NCBI GenBank assembly: GCA_965230615.1
Contig: OZ246012.1
Location: forward strand, 1,178,001 to 1,242,000
DNA: 64,000 nucleotides
DNA from: G965230615 sp965230615
GTDB taxonomy: Bacteria; Pseudomonadota; Gammaproteobacteria; HTCC5015
Reading direction: 5' to 3'
This document shows positions 49,913-58,879 of this stretch, piece by piece. The stretch's first letter is position 1; each line of letters opens with the position of its first letter. Under the pieces are notes generated by a model. That model was given only the letters and a program-made list of their open reading frames with translations. It was not told the DNA's origin and did not search any database. Made by a program: the position numbers and the translations under genes.

Positions 49913-51705
49913 TAGATCGCTTCCTTTAATACAGACTCTGCTGCAGCTAATAGATCAAGTTCGCTACTGCCTATATAATGCACTCTATCAGCAATCTGTA
50001 ATATCGAAGGTCTACTACTCACTAAAAGGCATGTACAACTACCTTTCAACCCTTTTAACAATGCTTTAAATAAATCATCACTGGCAATATCCATTGCGGT
50101 ATTGGGCTCATCGATTAGCAAAATTGCAGGCCTCCGAGCTAATGCACGGATAATCACAATTCTTTGCACCATGCCTCTGGATAACACATCTCCAGTGCCC
50201 ACCCCGACCATTGTGCTATAACCGAGTGGATAACTATTTAAGTCATCAGTTAACCCAAGCTGCTTACCCAATTCCAGCGCTTGTGTTTCAAAGGCAGTAT
50301 CAAATAATGTCATATTTTCTAATATAGTGCCTTCAAACAACACCGCATGTTGTGGTATATAAGCAATCGCATTGGATAAAAATGCCTTTGAGTACTGCGT
50401 TAAAGGCTCATCATTAATTAATATATCACCTGCGGTTGGCCTTAGCGCACCGCTTAACATCAACAGTAAAACGGATTTACCAGAGCCATTGGGGCCTGTT
50501 ACTGCCAACATTTCACCTTTTTTTATCTCTAAATTGAGTTTTTCAAAAACAACTTTTTGGTCAAAAGTCACATCAATATCAATCAAGCTGATAGCAGGCT
50601 TATCACCTTCTGGCAGTTCAACACGGTTGTCTTTTTCATAAGCCTGATTTAAAACCAAATCACTCTCTTCTCTTGGAGATAAAGGCAAAGCGAATATTTC
50701 CTGTAGCTGCCAATAGGATTTACTGATTTTTTGAAACTTAGACCAAAAGCTAATAATCGCTTGTACCGGCTGCAGCATTCTACCGGCCAATAGTGTGCAA
50801 GCTGCTAAAGCACCGATTGTGAGTTGATTATCTATAACCAGTAATGCGCCAAAGGCGACAATAGCAACCGTTGTTAACTGTGAAAGCAAACCTGTAATAT
50901 CGCTGACTAGAGAGGTACGCAGCTCAAGCAAATCCTGAGCTCGAATATTTTCAGCATGCAATGTGGCATAGCGACGTAGTAAAAAATTTTCTATCGCTAA
51001 TGTTTTCACTGAAGATAAGCTGTTAAAAACATTCGCCAAGAAATTACCTCTTATTCTGTCGGTTTTATTCTGCCATAAAATAATATCGTGTAATAGCTTA
51101 CCTGTAATCAATCCCAAAAACAGGATAACTATAATAGCGACTATAGGCACAAGCACTAAAATTCCACCCAGGATCCCGATAAGTGCCAAATAAACAGCAA
51201 TAAATAATAAATCAAAAAGTGCTAAAAAAGACTGCCCTGAATAAACATCTCTAATTTCATTCACAGCAGAAAAGCGATCCAGGTAATCACTCGCACCATA
51301 GCGCCGTTGCCAGGCGATATCAGATGCCAGCACATGTTTAAAAGCTTTGGCACTTTCATGTGTTTCATAGTGACGACCAATTTTGCTAAAAAAATAATTT
51401 CGGCATAAGCGCAAGCCAATATCCAAAATCAATGCTGCCAACACACCAGCAATTAGAATTTTAGTCGTGCTAAAAGATTGGTTTGGAATAATTCTATCGT
51501 ACACTTGCAGCATTGCTATAGGCAGTGCTAATGATAAGACTGTGATATATAAAGACGATAGGATGATTTGCAAACGAAAGTGTTTAGCGCCCTGCCAAAA
51601 CATGTTGAATAATATAAACAATGTCTGCCTGTAGCCAGTTTGCTGCTTATTGAGTAGTTCACTCTTTATCACATGATTCGACACTATGGACTCTATCCCT
51701 GGCAA
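49912..51705 (-). CDS. Second type I secretion ABC exporter, subunit with altered H-loop
   Basis: A half-transporter of up to 597 residues with no N-terminal C39-like domain. The membrane domain is about 40-320 and the ATPase about 370-590. Walker A is GPNGSGKSV (near 403), Walker B LLIDEPN, and the signature is recognisable as LSRGMVQR (near 507). The H-loop histidine is replaced by serine (VSSRPS, near 562). The frame opens at a TTG (51705), but GTG 51684 with GAG six bases upstream is an alternative start. It is the first gene of the exporter operon (ABC-ABC-HlyD), divergent from the OpgC-type gene. Confidence 0.92.
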   Translation of the reverse strand: MPGIESIVSNHVIKSELLNKQQTGYRQTLFILFNMFWQGAKHFRLQIILSSLYITVLSLALPIAMLQVYDRIIPNQSFSTTKILIAGVLAALILDIGLRLCRNYFFSKIGRHYETHESAKAFKHVLASDIAWQRRYGASDYLDRFSAVNEIRDVYSGQSFLALFDLLFIAVYLALIGILGGILVLVPIVAIIVILFLGLITGKLLHDIILWQNKTDRIRGNFLANVFNSLSSVKTLAIENFLLRRYATLHAENIRAQDLLELRTSLVSDITGLLSQLTTVAIVAFGALLVIDNQLTIGALAACTLLAGRMLQPVQAIISFWSKFQKISKSYWQLQEIFALPLSPREESDLVLNQAYEKDNRVELPEGDKPAISLIDIDVTFDQKVVFEKLNLEIKKGEMLAVTGPNGSGKSVLLLMLSGALRPTAGDILINDEPLTQYSKAFLSNAIAYIPQHAVLFEGTILENMTLFDTAFETQALELGKQLGLTDDLNSYPLGYSTMVGVGTGDVLSRGMVQRIVIIRALARRPAILLIDEPNTAMDIASDDLFKALLKGLKGSCTCLLVSSRPSILQIADRVHYIGSSELDLLAAAESVLKEAI

Positions 51706-51755
51706 TTAATTCGTATATTCCCTTACAGAAATACTTAGCGCTTAAAAACAGTAAA

Positions 51756-51802
51756 ACTTGAATACATATCTGTCTCATATGCATAGCAGATACCTTTCAA
51801 GT
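51756..51802. promoter_or_regulatory. Imperfect inverted repeat in the divergent exporter/OpgC promoter region
   Basis: ACTTGAA...TATCTG (51756-51772) is mirrored by CAGATA...TTCAAGT (51787-51802), with arms of about 16 bases and a 14-base spacer. It lies centrally in the 160-base divergent gap and could bind a regulator of both units. Confidence 0.35.
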
Positions 51803-51866
51803 CTCATATTGGCTAGCCGATAACTTACTGGCGAAACTATATAACCCATGGATATTAAATAAACTG

Positions 51867-53114
51867 ATGCTGGATCATAGTAAAGCGGCTGCATTCAATA
51901 CTCATTATGCGCTAAAACTTGATATTAGCAGCTGGGCCTACCCGATTACTGATAGCAGCCGTGACCTGCGCATTGATTTTTTACGCGGTATCGTTATGTT
52001 TGTACTGATCGTGGTGCATATTGATATTTTCTCAATCTACAATTTATTAGCCTGGGAGCGATTAGGTGTTATTTCCGGAGCTGAGGGGTTTACAATATTC
52101 TCAGGCGTAGTCTTGGGAATGGTATACCGTAAAAAAATCGAAAAAGATGGTTGGCAAACAGCGAGCAGCCGCCTGATAGATCGGGCTCTGCAAATTTACC
52201 GTGTCAATATTGCCATTATTATCAGTATCATTATATTAGGCTTAATACCCTGGCTAGATGCTAGCACGATTATGACATTTACGAGTCATAGCAGCGGTGA
52301 GGTATATACGCTATTCCCTTCTTATCAGGCCAGCATTCAACATTGGCTATCGAGAATTTTTCTATTGCGTATGGGTCCACATCAAACCCAAGTATTGGGT
52401 TTGTATGTTGTGTTATTGGCCTTCGCGCCTCTAGCCCTATGGCTATTCCATAAGAAAAGACCTATTTTACTATTAAGCCTCTGCTGGATATTATATTTTT
52501 ATAATTGGGAAAATCCATCCAGGCCGACTGGCGCTCAATTTGAATACGGTTTCCCAATATTATCTTGGCAACTCATTTTTTTTCACGGTATGGCATTTGG
52601 TTATTATCGGGCTGAGCTTGCTACTTGGTTTACTGGCTATAAAAAAACTGTCATTATCAGTATCAGTATCGTATTAAGTTGTGCTTTTTTATTTTTCACA
52701 TTAAACAATCCTAACCCAGCCTTACCTGACTGGTATAAATTAAGCATAATTCCAGCCGAACAGTTTTATGCTATTTATAGAACTTATTTTGAGAAAAACA
52801 CCTTAGGCTTTCTACGTCTAGTAAATTATTTAGCCGTGCTTATTGTTGTCTTCCAAATACTCAGTATTTTCTGGAAGCCAATTAAAGATTATCTGGGTTG
52901 GTTTTTTATTCCAATAGGACAAGCTACACTATACGTTTTTATTATTCATGTCTTTATGTGCATGTTAGTCGACAATATTCCATATTATAGTGAAGCGTTA
53001 CCAAATTATTTTTCCGGTAATATTTGGCTAAATACGATAGCTCATAGCACTGTACTATTGGTGCTTTGGTTAATGGTGAAATATAAAGTCGCTTTTCGTT
53101 GGATACCCCGATGA
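51867..53114 (+). CDS. OpgC-type membrane acyltransferase
   Basis: A 415-residue multi-pass membrane protein with about ten hydrophobic helices. The RDLRIDFLRGIVMFVLIVVH start and the GAEGFTIFSGVVLGMVYR segment identify the OpgC/acyltransferase-3-related family, which transfers succinyl or other acyl groups to periplasmic glucans. The ribosome site is weak. Its stop overlaps the ATG of the next gene (ATGA), so it is coupled to an esterase. Substrate identity is inference; exported glycans encoded nearby are candidates. Confidence 0.85.
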   Translation: MLDHSKAAAFNTHYALKLDISSWAYPITDSSRDLRIDFLRGIVMFVLIVVHIDIFSIYNLLAWERLGVISGAEGFTIFSGVVLGMVYRKKIEKDGWQTASSRLIDRALQIYRVNIAIIISIIILGLIPWLDASTIMTFTSHSSGEVYTLFPSYQASIQHWLSRIFLLRMGPHQTQVLGLYVVLLAFAPLALWLFHKKRPILLLSLCWILYFYNWENPSRPTGAQFEYGFPILSWQLIFFHGMAFGYYRAELATWFTGYKKTVIISISIVLSCAFLFFTLNNPNPALPDWYKLSIIPAEQFYAIYRTYFEKNTLGFLRLVNYLAVLIVVFQILSIFWKPIKDYLGWFFIPIGQATLYVFIIHVFMCMLVDNIPYYSEALPNYFSGNIWLNTIAHSTVLLVLWLMVKYKVAFRWIPR

Positions 53115-55090
53115 AAAAAAGAAGCCGAAAAACCAGGGTTTTTCTATTTCTATGCCTGGCATTAGAATGCTTTGCACTGTTCCATATACCCTTCAACATA
53201 AGTGTGGGAAACACAAACAGCAAAGACTTACATAATAAGCAAATCATTGAAACAAAGAATATTGCTAAAACCAAGCAACAAAAAACCCAACAGAAGAAAA
53301 CCTCAAGCAATAAAAAGCAGGCGCCAAAATCTAACTCAAAAGCCAAGTACTTTAAACAAAGCATGACCATAGCTGGCGTAAAACGCGAATATTATATTTA
53401 TATTCCGAAGTCATTAAAAAAAGGACAAAAAGCACCGGCTGTTATTACCTTTCACGGCTTTGAAAGCGACGCTAATGGTATGCGCTGGTTAATAGAGCCT
53501 GATAAATGGGCTGAGCAATATGGATATATTATGATTTATCCTAACGCTATCAATAAGAGCTGGAATGCAGGTAAAGGGTTTGGCACAAAGAACAGCAAAA
53601 CTGATGATTTATCATTCGCAGCTGCGTTACCTGATGTAATCATTGCACGCCACCCTGTTGATAAAAATCGTATTTATACTATGGGCTTTTCTAATGGTGC
53701 ACAAATGTCGGCACTGATGTACTGCAAGATATCGAGTAAGATCTCTGCTGCAGCCTTGGTTGCACATACAATGAACATTCCAAAGTGTAACCCTAAGTAT
53801 AAAGTGCCCATTGCAGTTATCCACGGCCAAAAAGATACTTTAGCGCCCTACTATGGCGGAGGCAAACATCAGCTAAGTTCACATAAACAAACTGTTGAGT
53901 TTCTACGAAAAGTCAATGGCACCATGTGGAAACCAAAAACCAAATTTGAAAGAAAAACTGTTAAATGCACAGAGGATCTAAACTATAACAAAAAATCTGC
54001 CGTCGTCGCTTGTACTGCATTCAATGCAGGCCATAGCTGGCCTGGAGGCAAAGAGTTTAAAACTGAGCTATTTGGCAAAACCAATAAAGAACTTAATGCT
54101 AACAAGTTTTTATTTGATTTCTTTAAACGCTTCAAAAACAAACCAGAAAAGCGCAAAACACAAAAACTGATTGCTATAGGCAAACCCAATAAGAAACCTA
54201 ATAACAAAAAACCGACTAGCAAAAATAAAGAAGAATCTAAAGTGATTGCTGCTAATAACAATTCATATACAGGCAATAATATTGCCCGCAGGCCACTCAA
54301 ACTCAAATATCATGAATTAACAATAAACAAGAAAAAGAGAAAATACAGCGTATTACTGCCTGATATTGATGAGCCTTTAAAAAATCAAGCTATCCATGTC
54401 GTATTTGCACCTCAACAAATCAAAACCGATCAAATAGCTAATCTTATTGAAGCAAAACGCATGGGAGAAATTTATCGCAGTGTATTTGCATTTCCAATAG
54501 GAAACTGGGCTAAAAGCAATAAAGACAGTATGGACTTTATCGCACGTATGCTACAAGATATTCGCGACCGTTATGTGCCCGAATCTTATGATACTTATGC
54601 CTTAGCTTATTCTGATGGTGCATATATTGCGCAGCTATTGTACTGTCAGGAACCTCATCTCATATCAGCTTATAGCTTTATTAGCTATAGCTGGAAAAAC
54701 ATGGAATGCAATCCAGTCATGCATCCACCTATTATGCTAACTCATAGCAAGCAAGATAAGCGACATACTTACAAGGGTGACAAGAAAAAAAATACACAAA
54801 GCTATACCGCAACACTGTCACAAATAAAATCTTATACAAAAGATATATTGGAAAAAGAAAGCTTGGTCAAAGCAAATGACCATCGCTGCACCTATTGGCG
54901 TGATCGCAACCAACTATTCAAAGTGCTTAGCTGTACTGTAGATTGGGGCGGCAATACTATTCCAGGCAGTCGCGGACAATACCCTGCTGAATACGGCAAA
55001 GTTATGCCGAAGTTACCCATTATTAGAATGAGTCTGAGTTTTTTCAAAGAACAAGGTCACCATGGTTATACCGTCATCCGTCAACGCTAA
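53111..55090 (+). CDS. Exported tandem LpqC-like esterase, second domain degenerate
   Basis: A 659-residue protein. A membrane or signal segment (about 8-30) and a Lys/Gln/Asn-rich linker precede domain 1 (about 80-345), a polyhydroxybutyrate depolymerase/feruloyl-esterase-like fold with HGFESD, nucleophile GFSNG (Ser194), acid in HGQKDTL and histidine in GHSWPGG. A second basic, low-complexity linker leads to domain 2 (about 405-655), a diverged copy with AYSDG but with the histidine site replaced (DWGGNTIPG). Domain 2 is probably not catalytic and may bind substrate. I chose ATG 53111, which overlaps the upstream stop; a TTG four codons earlier is unlikely. Pairing with an acyltransferase suggests acyl addition and removal on the same polymer. 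Confidence 0.8.
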   Translation: MKKRSRKTRVFLFLCLALECFALFHIPFNISVGNTNSKDLHNKQIIETKNIAKTKQQKTQQKKTSSNKKQAPKSNSKAKYFKQSMTIAGVKREYYIYIPKSLKKGQKAPAVITFHGFESDANGMRWLIEPDKWAEQYGYIMIYPNAINKSWNAGKGFGTKNSKTDDLSFAAALPDVIIARHPVDKNRIYTMGFSNGAQMSALMYCKISSKISAAALVAHTMNIPKCNPKYKVPIAVIHGQKDTLAPYYGGGKHQLSSHKQTVEFLRKVNGTMWKPKTKFERKTVKCTEDLNYNKKSAVVACTAFNAGHSWPGGKEFKTELFGKTNKELNANKFLFDFFKRFKNKPEKRKTQKLIAIGKPNKKPNNKKPTSKNKEESKVIAANNNSYTGNNIARRPLKLKYHELTINKKKRKYSVLLPDIDEPLKNQAIHVVFAPQQIKTDQIANLIEAKRMGEIYRSVFAFPIGNWAKSNKDSMDFIARMLQDIRDRYVPESYDTYALAYSDGAYIAQLLYCQEPHLISAYSFISYSWKNMECNPVMHPPIMLTHSKQDKRHTYKGDKKKNTQSYTATLSQIKSYTKDILEKESLVKANDHRCTYWRDRNQLFKVLSCTVDWGGNTIPGSRGQYPAEYGKVMPKLPIIRMSLSFFKEQGHHGYTVIRQR

Positions 55091-55299
55091 GGCAATGGAC
55101 CGCAAAAAATTTGACGCTTTGTATTAAGTTCCGGCAAAGCCTGTTAGCGCAGACAAACACTGATTCTCCCTGGCTTAATAAGTTGTTGATCCAAAGAGCT
55201 TTCTCAATAGCCCACCATTTCGATAGCACCGACAAGATGATATGGGAATGGTTTTTGCTATGTATTGCATAAGCACGACAATTAAAGCAAATATTCTAT

Positions 55300-55328
55300 T
55301 TGTCGCTAGAAGGTATGCAGCTTAATTT
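55300..55328 (+). promoter_or_regulatory. Possible promoter of the glycogen phosphorylase operon
   Basis: TTGTCG and TAATTT, 17 bases apart, about 45 bases before the start. A modest sigma70 match in a 280-base gap. AGGAG precedes the ATG by nine bases. Confidence 0.25.
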
Positions 55329-55370
55329 ACCGCTTACAAGGAATGCCAAATTATTACAGGAGATTCTTAT

Positions 55371-57893
55371 ATGGCAACCCATATTCCCAGCCAAATACAT
55401 GATGGAAAAACCAATGACGAAGTCAATATTCTCGCTGATGATATCAGTCAGGATAGTAATAATCCGATAGAGTCACTGATTGCAAAGATGGAATACCATA
55501 TCAAATATTCCCTTGGTAAAGAAATCAATGAAGCATCCCCACTTGACCTATATAAAGCTTTAGCCTTCTCTGTGCGCGAAAAGCTGATCGACCAAATGCA
55601 TACAACAGAACAGCGTAATAAGAGTAAACAAGCCAAACGTGTTTACTATTTATCAATGGAGTTTTTACTGGGTCGCTTACTCGAAAATAATCTGCATAAT
55701 CTCGGTTTGTATGATACCTGCAAAAGTGCAATAGAGCATTTTGGCGCCGACTTCGACTATGTATTAGATAGCGAATATGACCCTGCTCTGGGTAATGGTG
55801 GGCTAGGTCGCCTGGCAGCCTGTTTCCTGGATTCGATTGCCACTTTGAATATTCCTGGGTATGGCTATGGTATTAACTATGAATACGGTTTATTTAAACA
55901 GACCGTACGTGATGGCTTTCAGCAGGAAAAGCCTGATCACTGGATGATACGGGGCAAACCATGGCAGTTGGAAAGAGCCGACAAAGCTTGCATGATACCG
56001 CTCTATGGCCGTATAGAAAGTACCCTAGATAAAGATGGCGAATATAACCCAATGTGGGTTGATTGGAAGCTACTTATTGGTGTGCCTTATGATATGCCGG
56101 TCGCAGGCTATCATGGCAATAGCGTCAACTACCTACGACTCTACTCGGCCAGAGCTTCAGATGACTTTGATATTAATATTTTCAATGATGGTGACTATGT
56201 CAATGCGGTTAGCCAAAAAATACAATCAGAGAACGTCTCAAAAGTATTATATCCTTCTGATTCGATGGAGTCAGGCAAAGAACTTAGGCTTATCCAGGAA
56301 TACTTTTTTGTTGCCTGTGCTGTCAGAGATATTATCAGCCAACACTTGGAAAACTACGGCACATTAGACAACCTGCCTGAGAAAGTTGCTATTCAACTCA
56401 ACGATACCCATCCAGCGCTCACGGTGGCTGAACTTATGCGGGTACTCGTCGACGAACATCACCTTGATTGGGATCATGCCTGGCAAATAACAGAAAATAC
56501 GCTGGCTTACACCAATCACACTCTATTGCCTGAAGCATTGGAAAAATGGCCGGTAAGCTTATTGGAAAAAGTGCTTCCTAGGCACCTGCAATTAATCTAT
56601 GAAATTAATCACCGTTTCTTAGCACAAATTGCTGATCAATACCCTGGTGATGGGGAGCGCCTTGAGAGCATGTCTATTATACAGGAAGGCGATGAGCGCC
56701 AGGTTAGAATGGCTAACCTTTCTATTGTTGGTAGTCATTCAGTCAATGGTGTCGCAGCTTTACATTCTGAACTCGTCAAGTCTCATCTAGTCCCTAACTT
56801 CTATAATCATTGGCCTGATAAATTCAATAACAAAACTAATGGCATCACACAGCGTCGCTGGCTACTGCAAGCCAATAAGGGTTTAGCCAATTTAATTACA
56901 CAAAATATTGGCTCAGATTGGATAACCAATCTGGATCAACTGCGTGAATTGGAAAAGCTAGCCAAGCAAAAGAGCTTTCGAGATGACTTTATGGCCGTCA
57001 AACATGAAAACAAAGCACTGCTCGCTAAAGTTATTTACGAAAAAGCCCGCGTAAAAGTTGACCCAAGCTCTATTTTTGATATTCAAGCCAAGCGTATTCA
57101 TGAATACAAGCGGCAGTTATTAAATATATTACATATTATCCATCAGTACTTATGCATTACTCAAGATGGGCAATGCCTTATAGCACCGCGGACCTATATT
57201 TTCTCTGGTAAAGCAGCGCCAGGTTATTATATGGCAAAGCTCTACATTAAATTGATTAATAACCTGGCACAGATTATTAATAATGATTCACGTGTTGCTG
57301 ACCAGATTAAAGTCGCTTTCATCCCTGATTTCAAAGTCTCTGTGGCAGAACGCATCTACCCTGCTGCTGACCTTAGCGAACAAATCTCAACAGCTGGCTT
57401 TGAGGCATCTGGCACAGGCAATATGAAGTTTGCTCTCAATGGTGCATTAACCATTGGCACATTAGATGGTGCTAATGTAGAGATACGCGAAGAAGTAGGC
57501 GATGATAATATTTTCATATTTGGCCTTAGCACAGAAGAAGTCAAGCTATTACAGGCAGGCAATTACAACCCATGGGATTATTACAATAATAATCCACATA
57601 TCAAACGGGTTATGGATACGTTGGCTTCTGATCACTTGTGTCTTGCCGGCGAGAAAGGCTTATTCCGCCCTATTTTTGATAACTTAATGCATCATGGTGA
57701 TTTCTACTGCCACCTAGCGGATATGGCCAGCTACATTGAAGCTCAGGAGCTTGCTGCCAGCACTTACAAAAAGAAAGCAACATGGGCCAAAAAGGCCATA
57801 TTAAATGTAGCGAGAGTAGGTAAATTTTCAAGCGACCGCACTATTCAGCAATATGCTGATGAGATTTGGGGTGCGGCGTCAACTTATAGCTAA
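55371..57893 (+). CDS. glgP: Glycogen/alpha-glucan phosphorylase
   Basis: An 840-residue GT35 enzyme that phosphorolyses alpha-1,4-glucan to glucose 1-phosphate. It has YYLSMEFLLGR near the start, DPALGNGGLGRLAACF, the AIQLNDTHPALTVAEL block and the PLP lysine in SGTGNMKFALNGA (near residue 685). The first 30 residues are extra compared with E. coli GlgP. It heads a plus-strand run continuing to the end of the window, with only 20 bases to the next gene. Glucose 1-phosphate produced here could feed the nucleotidyltransferase downstream; this is inference. Confidence 0.96.
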   Translation: MATHIPSQIHDGKTNDEVNILADDISQDSNNPIESLIAKMEYHIKYSLGKEINEASPLDLYKALAFSVREKLIDQMHTTEQRNKSKQAKRVYYLSMEFLLGRLLENNLHNLGLYDTCKSAIEHFGADFDYVLDSEYDPALGNGGLGRLAACFLDSIATLNIPGYGYGINYEYGLFKQTVRDGFQQEKPDHWMIRGKPWQLERADKACMIPLYGRIESTLDKDGEYNPMWVDWKLLIGVPYDMPVAGYHGNSVNYLRLYSARASDDFDINIFNDGDYVNAVSQKIQSENVSKVLYPSDSMESGKELRLIQEYFFVACAVRDIISQHLENYGTLDNLPEKVAIQLNDTHPALTVAELMRVLVDEHHLDWDHAWQITENTLAYTNHTLLPEALEKWPVSLLEKVLPRHLQLIYEINHRFLAQIADQYPGDGERLESMSIIQEGDERQVRMANLSIVGSHSVNGVAALHSELVKSHLVPNFYNHWPDKFNNKTNGITQRRWLLQANKGLANLITQNIGSDWITNLDQLRELEKLAKQKSFRDDFMAVKHENKALLAKVIYEKARVKVDPSSIFDIQAKRIHEYKRQLLNILHIIHQYLCITQDGQCLIAPRTYIFSGKAAPGYYMAKLYIKLINNLAQIINNDSRVADQIKVAFIPDFKVSVAERIYPAADLSEQISTAGFEASGTGNMKFALNGALTIGTLDGANVEIREEVGDDNIFIFGLSTEEVKLLQAGNYNPWDYYNNNPHIKRVMDTLASDHLCLAGEKGLFRPIFDNLMHHGDFYCHLADMASYIEAQELAASTYKKKATWAKKAILNVARVGKFSSDRTIQQYADEIWGAASTYS

Positions 57894-57913
57894 GCAAACC
57901 ATGCTAATAACTA

Positions 57914-58867
57914 ATGCCAGAGACCAATATATTAAAACGTCTATTATTGCCGAGTTTAATTGCACATATGTATATGATGACCTCATCAGTTCAAGCGCAA
58001 TCATCTAAGGCAGATAACCCTGTCTTGGCTGGCATTAGCAGCTCTTTTGCTTTGCCATTTGGCGACCTTTTTGACAAACCTCATGAATCAGAGCTTCGCA
58101 ATCTATTCGATGGCTTTAGTGTCTCACTCAATACCAACATTCCTATACGTCGGGCTATCGAAGAAATTAATTCAGGCAATGGCTCGGAAGGCACTCGTCG
58201 CAGTGGTACGCCAACTACCAGCGTCGGCTTTAAATATAACCCGATTAGTTATTGGTTTGCCTCAATTGCCTTTACCAAATATTGGGATGAAGACTTACAA
58301 CGCCCATGGAACCCGGATTTCTCTTATACTTTCGGCTATAACGATTGGCACCCCTATACGTTTAGCCTGACTTACGCTAACTATGGTGGCAATCGGCTGA
58401 ACCCAGATAGAGCCGCTGGAGAACGCCGCACACACTTTAAACAAGGCGCCTGGTCACTGGGTTGGAAGTTTCCTTTACCTAAAAAAGTCTCTCGCATTTT
58501 CACCTTCAGTGATGAAGGTCGTGTGGGTTGTGGTATTGGTTATAGCCTGGTACCAGAGTATCTGGATCTTGCCAGCTTAAGCACTAAAAATAATAAGCGG
58601 TCTTTTAACTTTAATTGTAAATACAGTATCGCTGGCTGGTGGTACTTTAATTTTAATATCAAACACTATCCTGATGATAGCCAACAACAACCCTGGGATC
58701 CCGATTACACTTATGGCTTTGGTTATTTTGACTGGCATCCCGGAACAATTTCTGTGCAATATAATAATTACGCAGCGAATCGATTCCCTTGGAATAAACC
58801 GCCTGGCGGCAATGCCGGTGGTTTTAAAGATGGCAGTATTTCCATCTCTTGGGCTTATTCATTTTAA
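57914..58867 (+). CDS. Outer-membrane protein with duplicated PW(N/D)PD-DWHP motif, unknown family
   Basis: A 317-residue exported protein. A signal peptide ends near VQAQS. The C-terminus ISWAYSF has the terminal Phe of outer-membrane barrels. A block of about 40 residues occurs twice: PWNPDFSYTFGYNDWHPYTFSLTY near 136 and PWDPDYTYGFGYFDWHPGTISVQY near 259, each followed by NY and NR. The duplication points to a repeated strand-loop unit that may bind or pass a ligand. I cannot name the family. Between glgP and a PP2C regulator in one apparent operon, a role in glycan export or recognition is a reasonable guess. Confidence 0.65.
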   Translation: MPETNILKRLLLPSLIAHMYMMTSSVQAQSSKADNPVLAGISSSFALPFGDLFDKPHESELRNLFDGFSVSLNTNIPIRRAIEEINSGNGSEGTRRSGTPTTSVGFKYNPISYWFASIAFTKYWDEDLQRPWNPDFSYTFGYNDWHPYTFSLTYANYGGNRLNPDRAAGERRTHFKQGAWSLGWKFPLPKKVSRIFTFSDEGRVGCGIGYSLVPEYLDLASLSTKNNKRSFNFNCKYSIAGWWYFNFNIKHYPDDSQQQPWDPDYTYGFGYFDWHPGTISVQYNNYAANRFPWNKPPGGNAGGFKDGSISISWAYSF

Positions 58868-58879
58868 AGGAGCTGTAAT

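Noticed and set aside
52954..53370. A minus-strand 138-codon frame across the OpgC/esterase junction
   Set aside because: It is antisense to two well-supported overlapping genes and has no homology or ribosome site that I can see.
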